This document shows, piece after piece, positions 8,765-18,800 of a stretch of 47,466 bases of DNA. Below the pieces are notes generated by a model that made no database searches, was not told the DNA's origin, and saw only the letters and a program-made list of their open reading frames with translations. Each line of letters opens with the position of its first letter. The first letter of the stretch is position 1. The translations under genes were made by a program, and so were the position numbers. Source of the DNA: Pseudomonadota bacterium (GTDB lineage Bacteria > Pseudomonadota > Gammaproteobacteria > Burkholderiales > JAJZQI01); NCBI GenBank assembly GCA_021847305.1, contig JAJZTZ010000004.1:1-47466 (forward strand). Reading direction: 5' to 3'.

Positions 8765-9433
8765 TTACATGCCGGTAAACAGCACGCCCAGAATCAGTTG
8801 ATTGGCTTTCTGGGCGAGCTGCGGATCGGCGTGTCCGGGTTCGTGGCGGTAGGAATACCCCAGATGCAGTGCCAGTGTCGGGTTGGTCGGCAGCAGGCAG
8901 GTGTAGGCATACAACTCCAGCACCATCGGCGCGTTGCCGCCCGAGCGGCGGTGCGGTTGCAGGTCTTGCGAGACGGTATGCGAGGCAATGCAGCGGGTGT
9001 TTTTCCCTTCATAGGCTGCGACCTCATGGGTTTGCTGCGCAAACCGTTGCGGATCGCTGTCGCGGTTCTCGCTCTCCCTCACCCATTGCTGCAGCTGGTC
9101 GGTCTGGTCGGCCGGAACGTGGATCAGCGTCGCTTCGATGATGTACGATTCGTCCACCCCGCTGCCGGCCTTGCCGAGAATCAGCTGATACGGCGAGCGG
9201 CTGGCCACCACCCAGCCTGGTTCGGCCGGTGGCTGCAGCTGGTAGCCGGGCTGGACCAGGCGCTGCAGCGGCGGCGTCACCGGCTGTACCCGCAGCTCGG
9301 CGTGGACCGGTGCGGTCAGTGTCAGCAGGGCGGCGGTGAGCAGAAGCGCGCGTCCGGATACTTGCCGGTTGAACCTTTGCCAGCGTTGCGGGCAGCCAGT
9401 TCTTCTGCGTGTCGTGTTATCCCGGGCAGGCAT
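8765..9433 (-). CDS. Exported protein of unknown function
   Basis: I do not recognise this 222-residue protein. It starts with an arginine-rich stretch of about 28 residues followed by a hydrophobic core (ALLLTAALLTLTAPVHA), a signal peptide with a long basic N-region and likely cleavage after AHA-like VHA around residue 45. The mature part has no membrane segment, two cysteines that could form a disulfide (NTRCIASHTVS and YAYTCLLP), and a hydrophilic character. A periplasmic or cell-surface location is likely. The ATG at 9433 is preceded by AGGGGA. It is convergent with cphA, ending 12 bases from it, and divergent from purL, so it is an independent unit. No function is proposed. Confidence 0.65.
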   Translation of the reverse strand: MPARDNTTRRRTGCPQRWQRFNRQVSGRALLLTAALLTLTAPVHAELRVQPVTPPLQRLVQPGYQLQPPAEPGWVVASRSPYQLILGKAGSGVDESYIIEATLIHVPADQTDQLQQWVRESENRDSDPQRFAQQTHEVAAYEGKNTRCIASHTVSQDLQPHRRSGGNAPMVLELYAYTCLLPTNPTLALHLGYSYRHEPGHADPQLAQKANQLILGVLFTGM

Positions 9434-9512
9434 AGCGTCCCCTGTTTTCGTGTTAGCTCCAATTTACGGTAAAATTCCGACTTTCGCACTTCAATTGTGA
9501 AGCAGGATTTAC

Positions 9513-12500
9513 ATGCCCTCGATTCTCCGTTTGCGCGGCAGCCGCGCCCTCTCTCAGTTTCGTATGGATAAACTGCTGGCCGGTCTGGCCGGAAAGCAGT
9601 TCAACAACGTACGCATCCACACCGAATTTTGGCATTTTGCCGAGCTGAGCGAGACACTGGACGACCACGAAATGGCAACGCTTACGCGCTTGCTGACCTA
9701 TGGGCCGTCGGTTCCGGCAGAGACGGAAAAGGGCGAGTTGCTTCTGGTAACGCCGCGTATTGGCACGATTTCACCCTGGTCCTCGAAAGCCACCGATATC
9801 GCCCGCCAGTGTGGCCTGGGCAAAGTGCGCCGTATCGAACGTGGTGTCGCCTATTTTGTTGAAGGTCTCAATGAACCGCTGCGACAGGCGCTTCTGCCGC
9901 TGATTCATGACCGCATGACTGAGGCTGTCATGACGGCTTTCGAATCGGCAGATGCGTTGTTCCAGCATATTGAACCACGCACGCTCGAGAGCATCGACAT
10001 TCTTGCCGGCGGTCGGGCAGCCCTGGAAGCGGCCAACGTGGACATGGGGCTGGCCCTCTCGGTAGACGAGATCGATTACCTGCTGGACAACTTTATCCGC
10101 ATGGGCCGCAATCCGACCGATGTGGAGCTGATGATGTTTGCCCAGGCCAATTCGGAACACTGCCGCCACAAGATTTTCAATGCCGAATGGGTGATTGACG
10201 GCGAAAAGCAGCCCAATACGCTATTCGGCATGATTCGCGAAACGCACCGCCAACATCCGCAGGGCACCGTGGTGGCCTACAGCGACAACTCCTCCGTCAT
10301 TGAAGGGGCGGAAATCGAGCGTTTCTACCCGCGCAACGGCGGCGAATATGCTTTCGCGCCGGAAAAGACGCATATCCTGATGAAGGTGGAAACCCACAAT
10401 CATCCGACTGCGATTTCGCCGTTTCCGGGTGCGGCCACCGGTTCCGGCGGCGAGATTCGCGACGAGGGGGCGACCGGTACCGGTTCCAAGCCCAAGGCTG
10501 GTCTGTGCGGCTTTTCCGTGTCCAACCTGAATATCCCCGAGGCACGTCAGCCGTGGGAAGAATACCGCGCGGCCAACGCCACCTACGGCAAGCCGGGCCG
10601 CATTACCTCGGCCCTGCAGATCATGCTTGACGGACCGATTGGCGCAGCGGCGTTCAACAATGAATTTGGCCGTCCCAATCTGGCCGGCTACTTCCGTACC
10701 TATGAGGAGGAAGTGGCGGGAGAAATGCGTGGTTACCACAAGCCGATCATGCTGGCTGGCGGCGTGGGCAATATCCGCGACGACCATGTGTTCAAGCAGG
10801 AAGTGGTTGACGGGGCGCTGCTGATTCAACTGGGCGGCCCGGGCATGCTGATCGGTCTGGGCGGCGGTGCCGCATCCAGCATGGATACCGGTGCCAATGC
10901 GGAAAATCTGGATTTTGACTCGGTGCAGCGCGGCAACCCGGAAATGCAGCGTCGGGCACAGGAAGTCATCGATCGCTGCTGGCAAATGGGGCCGGCCAAT
11001 CCGATTCTGTCGATTCACGACGTGGGGGCTGGCGGCGTATCCAATGCCCTGCCCGAACTGGTCGACGGTTCCGGCAAGGGTGGGGTATTCCAGTTGCGCG
11101 ACATTCCTTCGGAAGAGTCGGGCATGTCGCCGCGCGAAATCTGGTCCAACGAAGCGCAGGAGCGTTATGTGCTGGCCATTCGGCCGCAATCGCTGGAACT
11201 GTTTCAGGCTCTGTGCGAGCGCGAGCGTTGTCCGTTTGCCGTTATCGGCCGCGCAACCAGCGAAACACATTTGAAAGTCGAGGATCGTCACTTCGGCAAC
11301 AACCCGGTGGATATCGACATGTCGGTTATCCTGGGTAAGCCGCCGCGTATGACACGCGATGTGAAACGCATGCAAACCCGCCTGCCGGCATTCAACTACG
11401 GCAATTTGACCTTGCACGACGCCGCCTACCGCGTGTTGCGCCTGCCGGCGGTGGCCAACAAGACTTTCCTCATCAGCATCGGCGATCGTACCGTGGGCGG
11501 TTTTACCGCGCGGGATCAGTTTGTCGGCCGCTGGCAGACTCCGGTGGCCGATGTGGCGGTCACCACCATGGGCTACCGCGGCTATCTGGGCGAAGCGTTT
11601 GCCATGGGCGAACGCACGCCGCTGGCCCTCATCAGCGCTCCGGCATCGGGACGCATGGCGATCGGCGAAGCGCTCACCAACATTGCCGCTGCGCGGATCG
11701 ACAAAATCGGTGATATCAAACTGTCGGCCAACTGGATGGCCGCAGCCGGTGCGCCGGGTGAAGATGCGGCCCTGTACGAGACGGTCAAGGCTGTCGGTCT
11801 GGAGCTGTGCCCGCAGCTCGGCATCAGCATTCCGGTGGGGAAGGATTCCCTCTCCATGCGCACGGTATGGCAGGAGAATGGCGAGTCGAAATCGGTGACT
11901 GCTCCGCTGTCGCTGATTATTTCCGCCTTTGCCCCGACCAGCGACGTGCGCCAGACGCTCACGCCCGAACTGCGTCTGGATGCCGGCGAAACCGATCTGA
12001 TCCTGATCGACCTGGGCTGCGGCAAAAACCGGTTGGGCGGCTCGGCACTGGCACAAGTGACCAAGCAGGTGGGGGATACCGTTCCCGACGTCGATGATGT
12101 CAAAACGCTGCTGGGTTTCTTCACCACCATCCAGGCGCTGAATGCGCAGGGCAAGCTGCTGGCCTATCATGACCGTTCCGACGGCGGCCTGTTCGCAACC
12201 ATTTGCGAAATGGCGTTTGCCAGCCATGTGGGCATTACCCTGGATGTCGACGAACTGTGCATTGAACAGCTGCGTAACGAAGCCGAAGCCTGTGGGGAAG
12301 AGCGCGATATTGAAGCCGGCACCTATTCAGAGCATGTCTTCGGTGTGCTGTTCAATGAAGAACTCGGAGCGGTTCTGCAGGTGCGCCGCAACGATACGGC
12401 AGCAGTCATGGAAGCCTTCTTCAATGCAGGCCTGCGCAGCGAACTGCATGTTGTCGGCAGCATTAACGACACTGATCGCGTACGTATTCTGCGCAAGGAA

Positions 12501-13466
12501 GCGGCTATTTTCGACGAATCCCGCGTCGATTTGCAGCGCGCCTGGTCAGAAACCACCTATCACATGCAAAAACTGCGCGACAATCCGGTTGGGGCGCAGC
12601 AGGAATTCGACGCGCTGCTCGATGCCGCAGATCCGGGGATGTCCGTTTCTCTTAGCTACAAAGCGGATGAAGATGTCGCCGCGCCCTACATCGCCACGGG
12701 CAAGCGTCCCAAGGTGGCTGTGTTGCGCGAGCAGGGTGTGAACGGCCAGGTGGAAATGGCCGCCGCTTTTGATCGCGCCGGTTTTTCTGCCATTGATGTG
12801 CACATGAGCGATGTCATCAGCGGACGTGTCAGCCTGAAAGATTTCAGCGGCTTTGTAGCCTGCGGCGGTTTTTCCTACGGTGACGTGCTCGGAGCCGGCG
12901 AAGGATGGGCCAAATCCATTCTCTTCAACAGCCGTGCGCGAGACGAATTCTCCGCCTTCTTCCAGCGTCAGGACACGTTTGCCCTGGGCGTGTGCAATGG
13001 CTGCCAGATGATGAGCAACCTGCATGAAATCATTCCCGGTGCGGAAAACTGGCCCCACTTTGTGCGCAACCAGTCGGAACAGTTTGAAGCACGCTTCGTC
13101 ATGGTCGAAGTCATGGACAGCCCCTCGATCTTCCTCGACGGCATGGCCGGCAGCCGCATGCCGATTGTGGTGGCTCACGGCGAGGGCTATGCCGAATTTG
13201 CCAGCCGCGAACAACAGAGCAAGGCCCTGGCGGCACTGCGCTATGTCGATCATTACGGCAAGCCGACCGAGACCTACCCGCTCAACCCGAATGGCTCTCC
13301 CGATGGCGTCACCGGATTTACCACGCCGGACGGCCGCTTCAGCATCATGATGCCGCATCCGGAGCGGGTGTTCCGTGCGGTTCAGCATTCCTGGCATCCG
13401 GCTGAGTGGGGTGAAGACGGTTCCTGGATGCGCATGTTCCGTAATGCCCGCAAGTGGGTCGGTTGA
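9513..13466 (+). CDS. purL: Phosphoribosylformylglycinamidine synthase
   Basis: This 1317-residue single-chain enzyme performs step four of purine synthesis: FGAR + glutamine + ATP to FGAM. The order is an N-terminal PurS-like domain, linker, two AIRS-type synthetase halves (with [22 protein letters not shown] and, further on, [17 protein letters not shown]) and a C-terminal class I glutamine amidotransferase with the nucleophile in GVCNGC (Cys1161) and a terminal HPE motif. Length is typical of the large proteobacterial form. The ATG at 9513 has AGCAGGA just upstream, and a short CTTCA/TGAAG hairpin lies immediately before it. The stop overlaps the ATG of the NifU-like gene, so the two are translationally coupled. 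Confidence 0.97.
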   Translation: MPSILRLRGSRALSQFRMDKLLAGLAGKQFNNVRIHTEFWHFAELSETLDDHEMATLTRLLTYGPSVPAETEKGELLLVTPRIGTISPWSSKATDIARQCGLGKVRRIERGVAYFVEGLNEPLRQALLPLIHDRMTEAVMTAFESADALFQHIEPRTLESIDILAGGRAALEAANVDMGLALSVDEIDYLLDNFIRMGRNPTDVELMMFAQANSEHCRHKIFNAEWVIDGEKQPNTLFGMIRETHRQHPQGTVVAYSDNSSVIEGAEIERFYPRNGGEYAFAPEKTHILMKVETHNHPTAISPFPGAATGSGGEIRDEGATGTGSKPKAGLCGFSVSNLNIPEARQPWEEYRAANATYGKPGRITSALQIMLDGPIGAAAFNNEFGRPNLAGYFRTYEEEVAGEMRGYHKPIMLAGGVGNIRDDHVFKQEVVDGALLIQLGGPGMLIGLGGGAASSMDTGANAENLDFDSVQRGNPEMQRRAQEVIDRCWQMGPANPILSIHDVGAGGVSNALPELVDGSGKGGVFQLRDIPSEESGMSPREIWSNEAQERYVLAIRPQSLELFQALCERERCPFAVIGRATSETHLKVEDRHFGNNPVDIDMSVILGKPPRMTRDVKRMQTRLPAFNYGNLTLHDAAYRVLRLPAVANKTFLISIGDRTVGGFTARDQFVGRWQTPVADVAVTTMGYRGYLGEAFAMGERTPLALISAPASGRMAIGEALTNIAAARIDKIGDIKLSANWMAAAGAPGEDAALYETVKAVGLELCPQLGISIPVGKDSLSMRTVWQENGESKSVTAPLSLIISAFAPTSDVRQTLTPELRLDAGETDLILIDLGCGKNRLGGSALAQVTKQVGDTVPDVDDVKTLLGFFTTIQALNAQGKLLAYHDRSDGGLFATICEMAFASHVGITLDVDELCIEQLRNEAEACGEERDIEAGTYSEHVFGVLFNEELGAVLQVRRNDTAAVMEAFFNAGLRSELHVVGSINDTDRVRILRKEAAIFDESRVDLQRAWSETTYHMQKLRDNPVGAQQEFDALLDAADPGMSVSLSYKADEDVAAPYIATGKRPKVAVLREQGVNGQVEMAAAFDRAGFSAIDVHMSDVISGRVSLKDFSGFVACGGFSYGDVLGAGEGWAKSILFNSRARDEFSAFFQRQDTFALGVCNGCQMMSNLHEIIPGAENWPHFVRNQSEQFEARFVMVEVMDSPSIFLDGMAGSRMPIVVAHGEGYAEFASREQQSKALAALRYVDHYGKPTETYPLNPNGSPDGVTGFTTPDGRFSIMMPHPERVFRAVQHSWHPAEWGEDGSWMRMFRNARKWVG

Positions 13467-13921
13467 TGGACGTCAAACCGATCAGCGTGCGCAAAACCCG
13501 CTTCTCCGCCGAAGAACTGGCCGAGCGCGATCGCCTGGCCGGCATCGAGAGCAGTTCTACGCGCATATACAGCGATGAGGAACTGGATGCGCTGTATGAG
13601 CAGGACCCGGTGCTGGCGATGAAAATATCGCGCGAGCAGGAACAGGCCAAGCGGGCAGGGCTGGTGCGTCGTCCACCCAATCCGGATGCCCCGCCGCCTG
13701 ATTTGACCGAGTTGAATGCCGTGCTGGAAAAGGCGCGCCGGATTCTGCTGCAGGACGGCGGCGACCTGGAACTGGTAGAGGTGCAGGGTAGCGTCGTGCG
13801 TGTTCGGTTGAAAGGCAACTGCGTCGGCTGCCCGAATTCCGTGCTCGACCTGAAAAACATTGTCGAGCGCCTGGTGATGGAGAAGTTCCCGCAAGTCACC
13901 GAGGTCGCCAACACTTACTGA
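13466..13921 (+). CDS. NifU C-terminal-domain protein (Fe-S scaffold/carrier)
   Basis: A 151-residue protein whose last 80 residues form a NifU C-terminal (Nfu-type) domain with the cluster-binding GNCVGCPNS motif (Cys119 and Cys122). Proteins of this type carry or assemble [4Fe-4S] clusters and hand them to apo-enzymes in the cytoplasm. The first 70 residues are charged and lack a recognised domain. I chose the ATG at 13466, which overlaps the purL stop as TGATG, over a GTG 12 bases upstream. Coupling to purL is notable because PurL itself needs no cluster, so the link may be purely transcriptional. trmO follows 27 bases later. Confidence 0.85.
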   Translation: MDVKPISVRKTRFSAEELAERDRLAGIESSSTRIYSDEELDALYEQDPVLAMKISREQEQAKRAGLVRRPPNPDAPPPDLTELNAVLEKARRILLQDGGDLELVEVQGSVVRVRLKGNCVGCPNSVLDLKNIVERLVMEKFPQVTEVANTY

Positions 13922-13948
13922 GTTTTACAATCTTCCCGGCGGGTAGCA

Positions 13949-14674
13949 TTGGCTAATCTGACTTTTACGCCCGTTTCCCTGCCTGCGGTAGGGGTGATTC
14001 ATTCCCCGTTCAAGGAAAAGTTCGGTATTCCCCGCCAGCCCGGTCTGTTGCCCGAGGTGCCCGCCACGCTTGAACTGCTTCCGCCTTATGATAATCCGGA
14101 CTGCGTACGTGGACTGGAGGGTTTTTCCCACCTGTGGCTGATTTTTCACTTTCATGCTGTTCCCGCCGGACAATGGCAACCGCTGGTGCGCCCGCCACGC
14201 CTGGGGGGCAATGCCCGCATTGGTGTGTTTGCCAGTCGCAGCACGCATCGTCCCAATCCATTGGGGCTTTCGGTGGTGCGCCTGGAAAAAGTCGAGACAA
14301 CGGCGGGCGTACGTTTGCATATACAGGGTGCAGATTTGCTCGATGGCACGCCGGTTTTCGACATCAAGCCGTACCTGCCTTATGCCGATGCAATCGACAC
14401 GGCAGCTGCAGCTTATGCGGCAGAGCCCCCTGAAGTGCGGCTGCAGGTAGTATTCAGCGAAGTCGCGTGGCACATATGCGAGCGCTACCGCCAACAGACG
14501 GGCATGGATCTGGCGCTACTGATTCGCCGTATGCTCGAGTTGGACCCGCGGCCAGCCTATCATGCCGACAGCCGGCGACAGTACGGCTTTCGCCTGGCGG
14601 ATTACGATGTCAGATGGGTTGTCGATGGGGAGCAGGTGACAGTCGAGGACTTGATCCCCGTTTCTGCCGGCTGA
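13949..14674 (+). CDS. trmO: tRNA (N6-threonylcarbamoyladenosine37-N6)-methyltransferase TrmO
   Basis: The 241-residue protein matches the TsaA/TrmO (YaeB/VirR) family, which uses S-adenosylmethionine to methylate t6A37 in threonine tRNAs. Characteristic segments are VGVIHSPFKEKFGIPRQPGLLPEV at the start, GLEGFSHLWLIFHFH, the RLGGNARIGVFASRSTHRPNPLGLS catalytic region and GADLLDGTPVFDIKPYLPYAD. A smaller C-terminal domain completes it, including the late RRQYGFRLADYDVRW segment. The predicted start is TTG at 13949 with only weak ribosome binding sequence, so the exact start is uncertain. It ends the purL transcription unit and converges on the ppi cluster. Confidence 0.92.
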   Translation: MANLTFTPVSLPAVGVIHSPFKEKFGIPRQPGLLPEVPATLELLPPYDNPDCVRGLEGFSHLWLIFHFHAVPAGQWQPLVRPPRLGGNARIGVFASRSTHRPNPLGLSVVRLEKVETTAGVRLHIQGADLLDGTPVFDIKPYLPYADAIDTAAAAYAAEPPEVRLQVVFSEVAWHICERYRQQTGMDLALLIRRMLELDPRPAYHADSRRQYGFRLADYDVRWVVDGEQVTVEDLIPVSAG

Positions 14675-14676
14675 GG

Positions 14677-14723
14677 TAAAAAGAAAACCGGCAGCCTGTC
14701 ACCGTGGTGACGTGCTGCCGGTT
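14677..14723 (-). terminator. Rho-independent terminator of the ppi cluster
   Basis: A 10-bp stem (AACCGGCAGC with GCTGCCGGTT, 14686-14723) contains an inner GTCACC/GGTGAC helix. Read on the minus strand it is followed by TTTTCTTTTT, so it ends transcripts from the parvulin cluster. There is no T-run on the plus-strand side, so it is not a classic terminator for trmO. Confidence 0.8.
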
Positions 14724-14767
14724 GGCGATCGACTGCGGGCGACGCGATTCAGTCGCCCGGATTCAGA

Positions 14768-15541
14768 TCAGAGACCTTCTACCTTGGCGGATTTACGCAG
14801 GTCGGCAACGGCTTTCTGTACCGTTTGCTGTTCCAGACCCTGTTTGATGCGTGCTTTCACTTCATCCAGGGTCGGGAATTTGGTGGCGCGAACGTCATCC
14901 AGGCGGATTACGTGCCAGCCAAACTGGGTCTGCACCGGAGTCTTGGTGTATTCGCCTTTCTTCAGACCGGCAACGGCATCGGCGAACGGTTTGACCATAG
15001 CGGCAGGGGTAAACCAGCCGAGATCACCGCCGTTTTCCTTGGAGCCCGGGTCTTTCGAGCTGGATTTTGCCAGCGCTTCGAATTTCTCACCTTTGCCCAG
15101 CTTGGCAATGATTGCCTTGGCTTCATCTTCGGTGCCAACCAGGATATGGTGGGCATGGTATTCCTTGGCGCCGGCCTGTGCCTTCACGCGGTCATATTCA
15201 GCCTGAATCGCGGCGTCGCTGATCGGGTGGGCTTTCATATAGTCATTCAGGTAGGCGCGCACCAGAACCATCTGGCGGGCAAGTTCCATCTGCTGCTGGA
15301 TTTCCGGATTCTTGTCCAGGCCTTTACGTACGGCTTCCTGAGCCACAACTTCACGGCTGACGAGATCGTCGGCAATGGCGTTGCGCAGTTCCGCCGGAGC
15401 GGTCTGGCCTGCCGGAACACGTTCTTTTACCAGCATGTCGATGCGTGCATTGGGGATGACTTTACCGTTTACAGTAATGTCGGCCATAACAGGCAGACTG
15501 ATGATGCTGGCCAGCAATGTGACAATGAGTTGCTTTTTCAT
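14768..15541 (-). CDS. Periplasmic parvulin-type peptidyl-prolyl isomerase
   Basis: A 257-residue protein with a signal peptide (about residues 1-20, cut after VMA), an N-terminal helical SurA-like chaperone region and a parvulin domain at about 130-225 (YHAHHILVGTEDEAK, then KSSSKDPGSKENGGDLGWF and FGWHVIRLDDVR). It catalyses prolyl cis-trans isomerisation and helps fold exported proteins in the periplasm, and resembles PpiC/PrsA-like proteins common in betaproteobacteria. It is the last gene of a minus-strand cluster with bolA, yciI and yciB upstream, 19 bases after bolA, and is followed by a good terminator. Confidence 0.92.
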   Translation of the reverse strand: MKKQLIVTLLASIISLPVMADITVNGKVIPNARIDMLVKERVPAGQTAPAELRNAIADDLVSREVVAQEAVRKGLDKNPEIQQQMELARQMVLVRAYLNDYMKAHPISDAAIQAEYDRVKAQAGAKEYHAHHILVGTEDEAKAIIAKLGKGEKFEALAKSSSKDPGSKENGGDLGWFTPAAMVKPFADAVAGLKKGEYTKTPVQTQFGWHVIRLDDVRATKFPTLDEVKARIKQGLEQQTVQKAVADLRKSAKVEGL

Positions 15542-15560
15542 CGGTTTTCCTTTGGTAGGG

Positions 15561-15827
15561 TTATTGTAACTCTTCGGGAGAAAACGCCTTGATGCTCAGG
15601 GCATGAATCTCCGTTTTCATCATGTCGCCCAGCGCATCGTAAATCATGCGATGCCGGGCGATGGTGGGCTTTTCCCAGAACAGCGGGGAAACGATGGTCA
15701 GAAAATAATGACCGCCGCCACCACGCGCGCCTTCATGACCAGCGTGCCGGGCGCTGTCATCCGCAATCTCGATCTGGGTAGGCGAGAGCTGGGTCAGGCG
15801 GGTGCGAATCTTGTCGACTGTGTTCAT
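15561..15827 (-). CDS. bolA: BolA family protein
   Basis: An 88-residue protein with the compact BolA fold: a central [35 protein letters not shown]-type core followed by [13 protein letters not shown]. BolA proteins partner with monothiol glutaredoxins in binding and transferring [2Fe-2S] clusters and are linked to stress and cell-shape control. The conserved His of the RHRM segment is present. The ATG overlaps the yciI stop by four bases. The gene order yciB-yciI-bolA-ppi is a recurrent betaproteobacterial arrangement as I recall it. Confidence 0.92.
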   Translation of the reverse strand: MNTVDKIRTRLTQLSPTQIEIADDSARHAGHEGARGGGGHYFLTIVSPLFWEKPTIARHRMIYDALGDMMKTEIHALSIKAFSPEELQ

Positions 15828-16123
15828 GGCAATACTTTTTTAAACGGTCGGATCTGCACGTCGGCATAGACGCCGGCTGCTACATACGGGTCCGCTTCCG
15901 CCCAGCTGCGAGCCGCTTCCAGAGAGTCGAATTCAGCTACGATCAGGCTGCCGGAGAAACCGGCCGGTCCCGGGTCCGGGCTGTCGATAGCGGGGAACGG
16001 CCCGGCCAGTTGCAGGCGGCCCTCGGCCTGCAGCTGCTGCAGCCGCTGCAGATGCTGGGGACGCACGGACAAGCGTTTTTCCAGACTGTTGGGTGAATCA
16101 AGACCAATAATGGCATATAACAT
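15824..16123 (-). CDS. YciI family protein
   Basis: A 99-residue protein of the YciI-like ferredoxin-fold family, recognised by the N-terminal [23 protein letters not shown], the central LAGPFPAID and the ending [29 protein letters not shown]. The His in the RPQHL segment and the Asp in the ADPY segment correspond to conserved polar residues of the family. Its reaction in the cell is not established; some relatives are lyases or dehydrochlorinases. Its start overlaps the yciB stop, and its own stop overlaps bolA, so all three are translationally coupled. Confidence 0.88.
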   Translation of the reverse strand: MLYAIIGLDSPNSLEKRLSVRPQHLQRLQQLQAEGRLQLAGPFPAIDSPDPGPAGFSGSLIVAEFDSLEAARSWAEADPYVAAGVYADVQIRPFKKVLP

Positions 16124-16662
16124 CAGGGGGTTTCCTCGTCTTTGAGATGCTTGGACAGAAAAAGTCCCTGCAGCAACACGAACACTAACAGCAGTCCGGT
16201 AATGCCGAACAGTTTGAAATCAACCCAGGCATCGGTCGAATAGCGGTAGGCGACGTACAGGTTGAGAATGCCGATGGCGATGAAGAAGCCCGCCCAGGAC
16301 AGGTTCAGGGTGTGCCACACCGGGTCGGGCAGAGTGATCTGCTTTTCCATCAGTGTACGAATGACGTTCTTGTTCATCACAATGCGGCTGCCCAGCAATA
16401 TGCCTGCGAACATCCAGTACAGCACGGTGGGTTTCCACTTGATGAAGGTTTCGTTGTGGAAAAACAGGGTGGCGCCGCCAAATACGCCGACGATCAGCAG
16501 GCTGACCCAGAGCATGCCATCGATTTTTTTATGGCGCCAGTAGCTCCAGCCGATTTGCACAAACGTGGCTGCAATGGCAACACCCGTTGCTACATAAATG
16601 CCGGCAAATTTGTAGGCGGCAAAAAACAGCAGAACTGGAAACAGGTCGAACAGGAATTTCAT
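16123..16662 (-). CDS. yciB: Inner membrane-spanning protein YciB (septation protein A family)
   Basis: A 179-residue integral membrane protein with about five transmembrane segments, starting [19 protein letters not shown] and containing [36 protein letters not shown], which is diagnostic of YciB/IspZ. In enteric bacteria YciB helps maintain envelope integrity and interacts with cell elongation and division factors. Charged ends and length are normal for the family. It is one base after the unknown gene upstream and overlaps yciI downstream. Confidence 0.95.
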   Translation of the reverse strand: MKFLFDLFPVLLFFAAYKFAGIYVATGVAIAATFVQIGWSYWRHKKIDGMLWVSLLIVGVFGGATLFFHNETFIKWKPTVLYWMFAGILLGSRIVMNKNVIRTLMEKQITLPDPVWHTLNLSWAGFFIAIGILNLYVAYRYSTDAWVDFKLFGITGLLLVFVLLQGLFLSKHLKDEETP

Positions 16663-16663
16663 C

Positions 16664-17383
16664 TTAGTGGCGTGTGGTCCAGCGGGCGAAAAACTCTTCC
16701 ATAACCGCTTTGACTGCGGGCTTGAAATCGTTGCGGTTGACTTGCTGCATGCCCTCGGCGAAAAACTGCGGACAGTCTTCCGGCAGGTTGCGGCTCAGGG
16801 TTTCAAAGGCTTCGCGCATCAGCTCCGGGTCCTGGCTGCGAGTGGCAACAATGGCAAAGTTGAAGTTAATGATGCGCCACGGGCGTGTCGCGTCAGATTT
16901 GTCGAGGTCAGAGCGGATACCATTGGAGACATGCTCGATGATGTCGCGGATGACCAGGAAGGTGCTGCGCAGGTCGGCTTCGCTACCGGTCGAATTGGCG
17001 CGTACGGCCAGCGCATTTACCAGCGGCTCGAGAATGCGCACTTCACCATGATGGCGGATCGTCCAGTGGGCGATGCCCAGCGCAATGCTTTCCATGGCCT
17101 GTTTTTCGCGCATCAGCTTGAAACGTTCGGCCCATACCGACAGATCCATCAGGCAGCCGGTGGCGTGCTCGGCCAGCTGGCTGGCATCGTCGATGAGAAT
17201 TTCGCTGTATTCGCCTTGTTCACGGTCGAGTTTGTCAAAAACGAGCAGGAATTGTTCGACCGCTTCGATCAGTTGAGTGGGTGTCACATTGCCGCCACCG
17301 GATACGGTGTTTTCGGCAAAGGCTTGTGCAATCGGCTCGCTGGCCTTGCTGAAGAGTTCTTGTAAGTCGTTGATTGCTGCCAT
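16664..17383 (-). CDS. Conserved protein of unknown function upstream of yciB
   Basis: I do not recognise this 239-residue protein. It looks soluble and mostly helical, with no signal peptide or membrane segment, few cysteines (one each in the [12 protein letters not shown] and PEDCPQFF stretches) and repeated aromatic-acidic motifs such as [27 protein letters not shown]. The final stretch ([19 protein letters not shown]) is amphipathic. It ends one base before yciB begins and so is probably part of the same transcript and of an envelope- or Fe-S-related unit. The start at 17383 is the first ATG; 97 bases separate it from the histidine kinase gene. A helical-repeat, protein-binding role would fit but is a guess. 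Confidence 0.7.
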   Translation of the reverse strand: MAAINDLQELFSKASEPIAQAFAENTVSGGGNVTPTQLIEAVEQFLLVFDKLDREQGEYSEILIDDASQLAEHATGCLMDLSVWAERFKLMREKQAMESIALGIAHWTIRHHGEVRILEPLVNALAVRANSTGSEADLRSTFLVIRDIIEHVSNGIRSDLDKSDATRPWRIINFNFAIVATRSQDPELMREAFETLSRNLPEDCPQFFAEGMQQVNRNDFKPAVKAVMEEFFARWTTRH

Positions 17384-17480
17384 TTTGTTCAGTGCGTCAA
17401 ATTATTCAAGGGGAAAAACTGCCAGCCGGGCTGGTGCCGGATATGCTCCGGTCAAAACAGGCAGAATAGACCATTTTCCA

Positions 17481-18800
17481 CTATTTGTCTGCCTTCTGCG
17501 GCTGAAACGAAACGGTGACCAGCAACCCCCCCAATTCGGCGTCTCCCAGAGTAATACTGGCATTATGCATGGCCACCACTTCGGCGACGATGGATAACCC
17601 CAACCCGCTACCCTGAACGTCGTCGCCACCGATGCGGTGAAAGCGTTCAAACACACGTTCGCGTTCACTTGCCGGAATGCCTGGGCCGGAATCGGCTACC
17701 TGCAGTTGGGCAACCCCATCAATCAACCGCAGAGAAACATCAATGACGCCATTGCGCGGGGTATAGCGAATGGCGTTGTCGACCAGGTTTCGGATCAAGG
17801 CCTGAATGGCCTGGCCGTGTCCGAGAATTTGCACCGGATCGCATTGGGTGACCCCGAGATCGATTTCTTTGTCGGCGGCCAGAATAGACGAGTTGGCCAC
17901 GGTCTGCTTGACCATGTCATCCAGGCGGATGGGTTGGGGCAGACTCAGCTGGGCATCCGGCTCGAGTTTCGCCATCTGCAGCAGCTGGTCGATCAAGTGG
18001 GAAGCGCGACTGATGCCGGCCTGCAGATTTTCCAGTGAAGCACTGCATTGCTGCATGTTTTCTGCCCGGGAAGCCAGCTGGGCCTGCAGTTTTACAGCCG
18101 TCAGCGGGGTGCGCAATTCATGGGCTGCATCGGCAATGAAGCGCCGTTGCATGAACAACATGTCGGAGACCCGCTTGAACAGGTGGTTGATGGTATTGAC
18201 CAGGGCGCTGATCTCGCTGGGCACCTTCTCAGTCGAGATGGCGGTCAGATCGGTCGGCGAACGGGCAGAAATGGCTTCGCGCAGATCGTTGAGCGGCATT
18301 AGCGCTCTATAGACCACATACCAGAGCAGAGAACCCAGGCCCACAACCAGTGCCAGTCCAGGAGTGAGCAGGGCCCATACCATGGTGCGGCTGAAGATCG
18401 CTTCCCGCTCGCGCAGGCGGTGCGCTGTCTGAATGGTATAACCGTCGTACTCAACGGCATAAATGCGCCAATGGTGGCCGTTCCATGAGAGATCAGAAAA
18501 GCCGGGGCGGGTATAGGGCAGTTTTTCTTCCGGCAGCGAGCTGTATACGCGTGCCACCGGTGTATTCCAGATCTGGCTCAATACATCGCTGGCCTCGTCC
18601 TCCAGCGGCAGGTCGCTGCTGAATCCACGCTCTTCCGAACCGTGCCGCATGATGGAAACGGCAATTTGCTGCAGTTCGTGATCGAGCAGCAGGTTAAATG
18701 AATGCCATACAGTGATGTAGGTGAGCAGGCTGGCAAAACCAACGGCGATGATGAGTGCGCTGGTCTGCCAGAAAAGAAGTTGAGTTCGAATTGAATTCAT
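17481..18800 (-). CDS. Two-component sensor histidine kinase, QseC/PmrB-like
   Basis: The 439-residue protein has a first membrane segment at about 12-32, a periplasmic sensor loop of about 105 residues, a second membrane segment at about 141-163, a HAMP region, a HisKA domain with the phospho-accepting His227 (FIADAAHELRTPLTA) and a HATPase domain with RNLVDNAIRYTP, DSGPGIP and GSGLGLSIV boxes. It should autophosphorylate in response to an unknown envelope signal and phosphorylate its partner regulator. The gene start overlaps the response regulator stop by four bases. Domain build resembles QseC, PmrB and TctE; the sensor loop gives no clear ligand. Confidence 0.93.
   Translation of the reverse strand: MNSIRTQLLFWQTSALIIAVGFASLLTYITVWHSFNLLLDHELQQIAVSIMRHGSEERGFSSDLPLEDEASDVLSQIWNTPVARVYSSLPEEKLPYTRPGFSDLSWNGHHWRIYAVEYDGYTIQTAHRLREREAIFSRTMVWALLTPGLALVVGLGSLLWYVVYRALMPLNDLREAISARSPTDLTAISTEKVPSEISALVNTINHLFKRVSDMLFMQRRFIADAAHELRTPLTAVKLQAQLASRAENMQQCSASLENLQAGISRASHLIDQLLQMAKLEPDAQLSLPQPIRLDDMVKQTVANSSILAADKEIDLGVTQCDPVQILGHGQAIQALIRNLVDNAIRYTPRNGVIDVSLRLIDGVAQLQVADSGPGIPASERERVFERFHRIGGDDVQGSGLGLSIVAEVVAMHNASITLGDAELGGLLVTVSFQPQKADK

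Noticed and set aside
10221-12227. 668-codon open frame on the minus strand
   Set aside because: It is antisense to purL, whose domains are intact on the plus strand.
14686-14723. Terminator for trmO on the plus strand
   Set aside because: The hairpin has no T-run on that side; the T-run is on the minus-strand side only.
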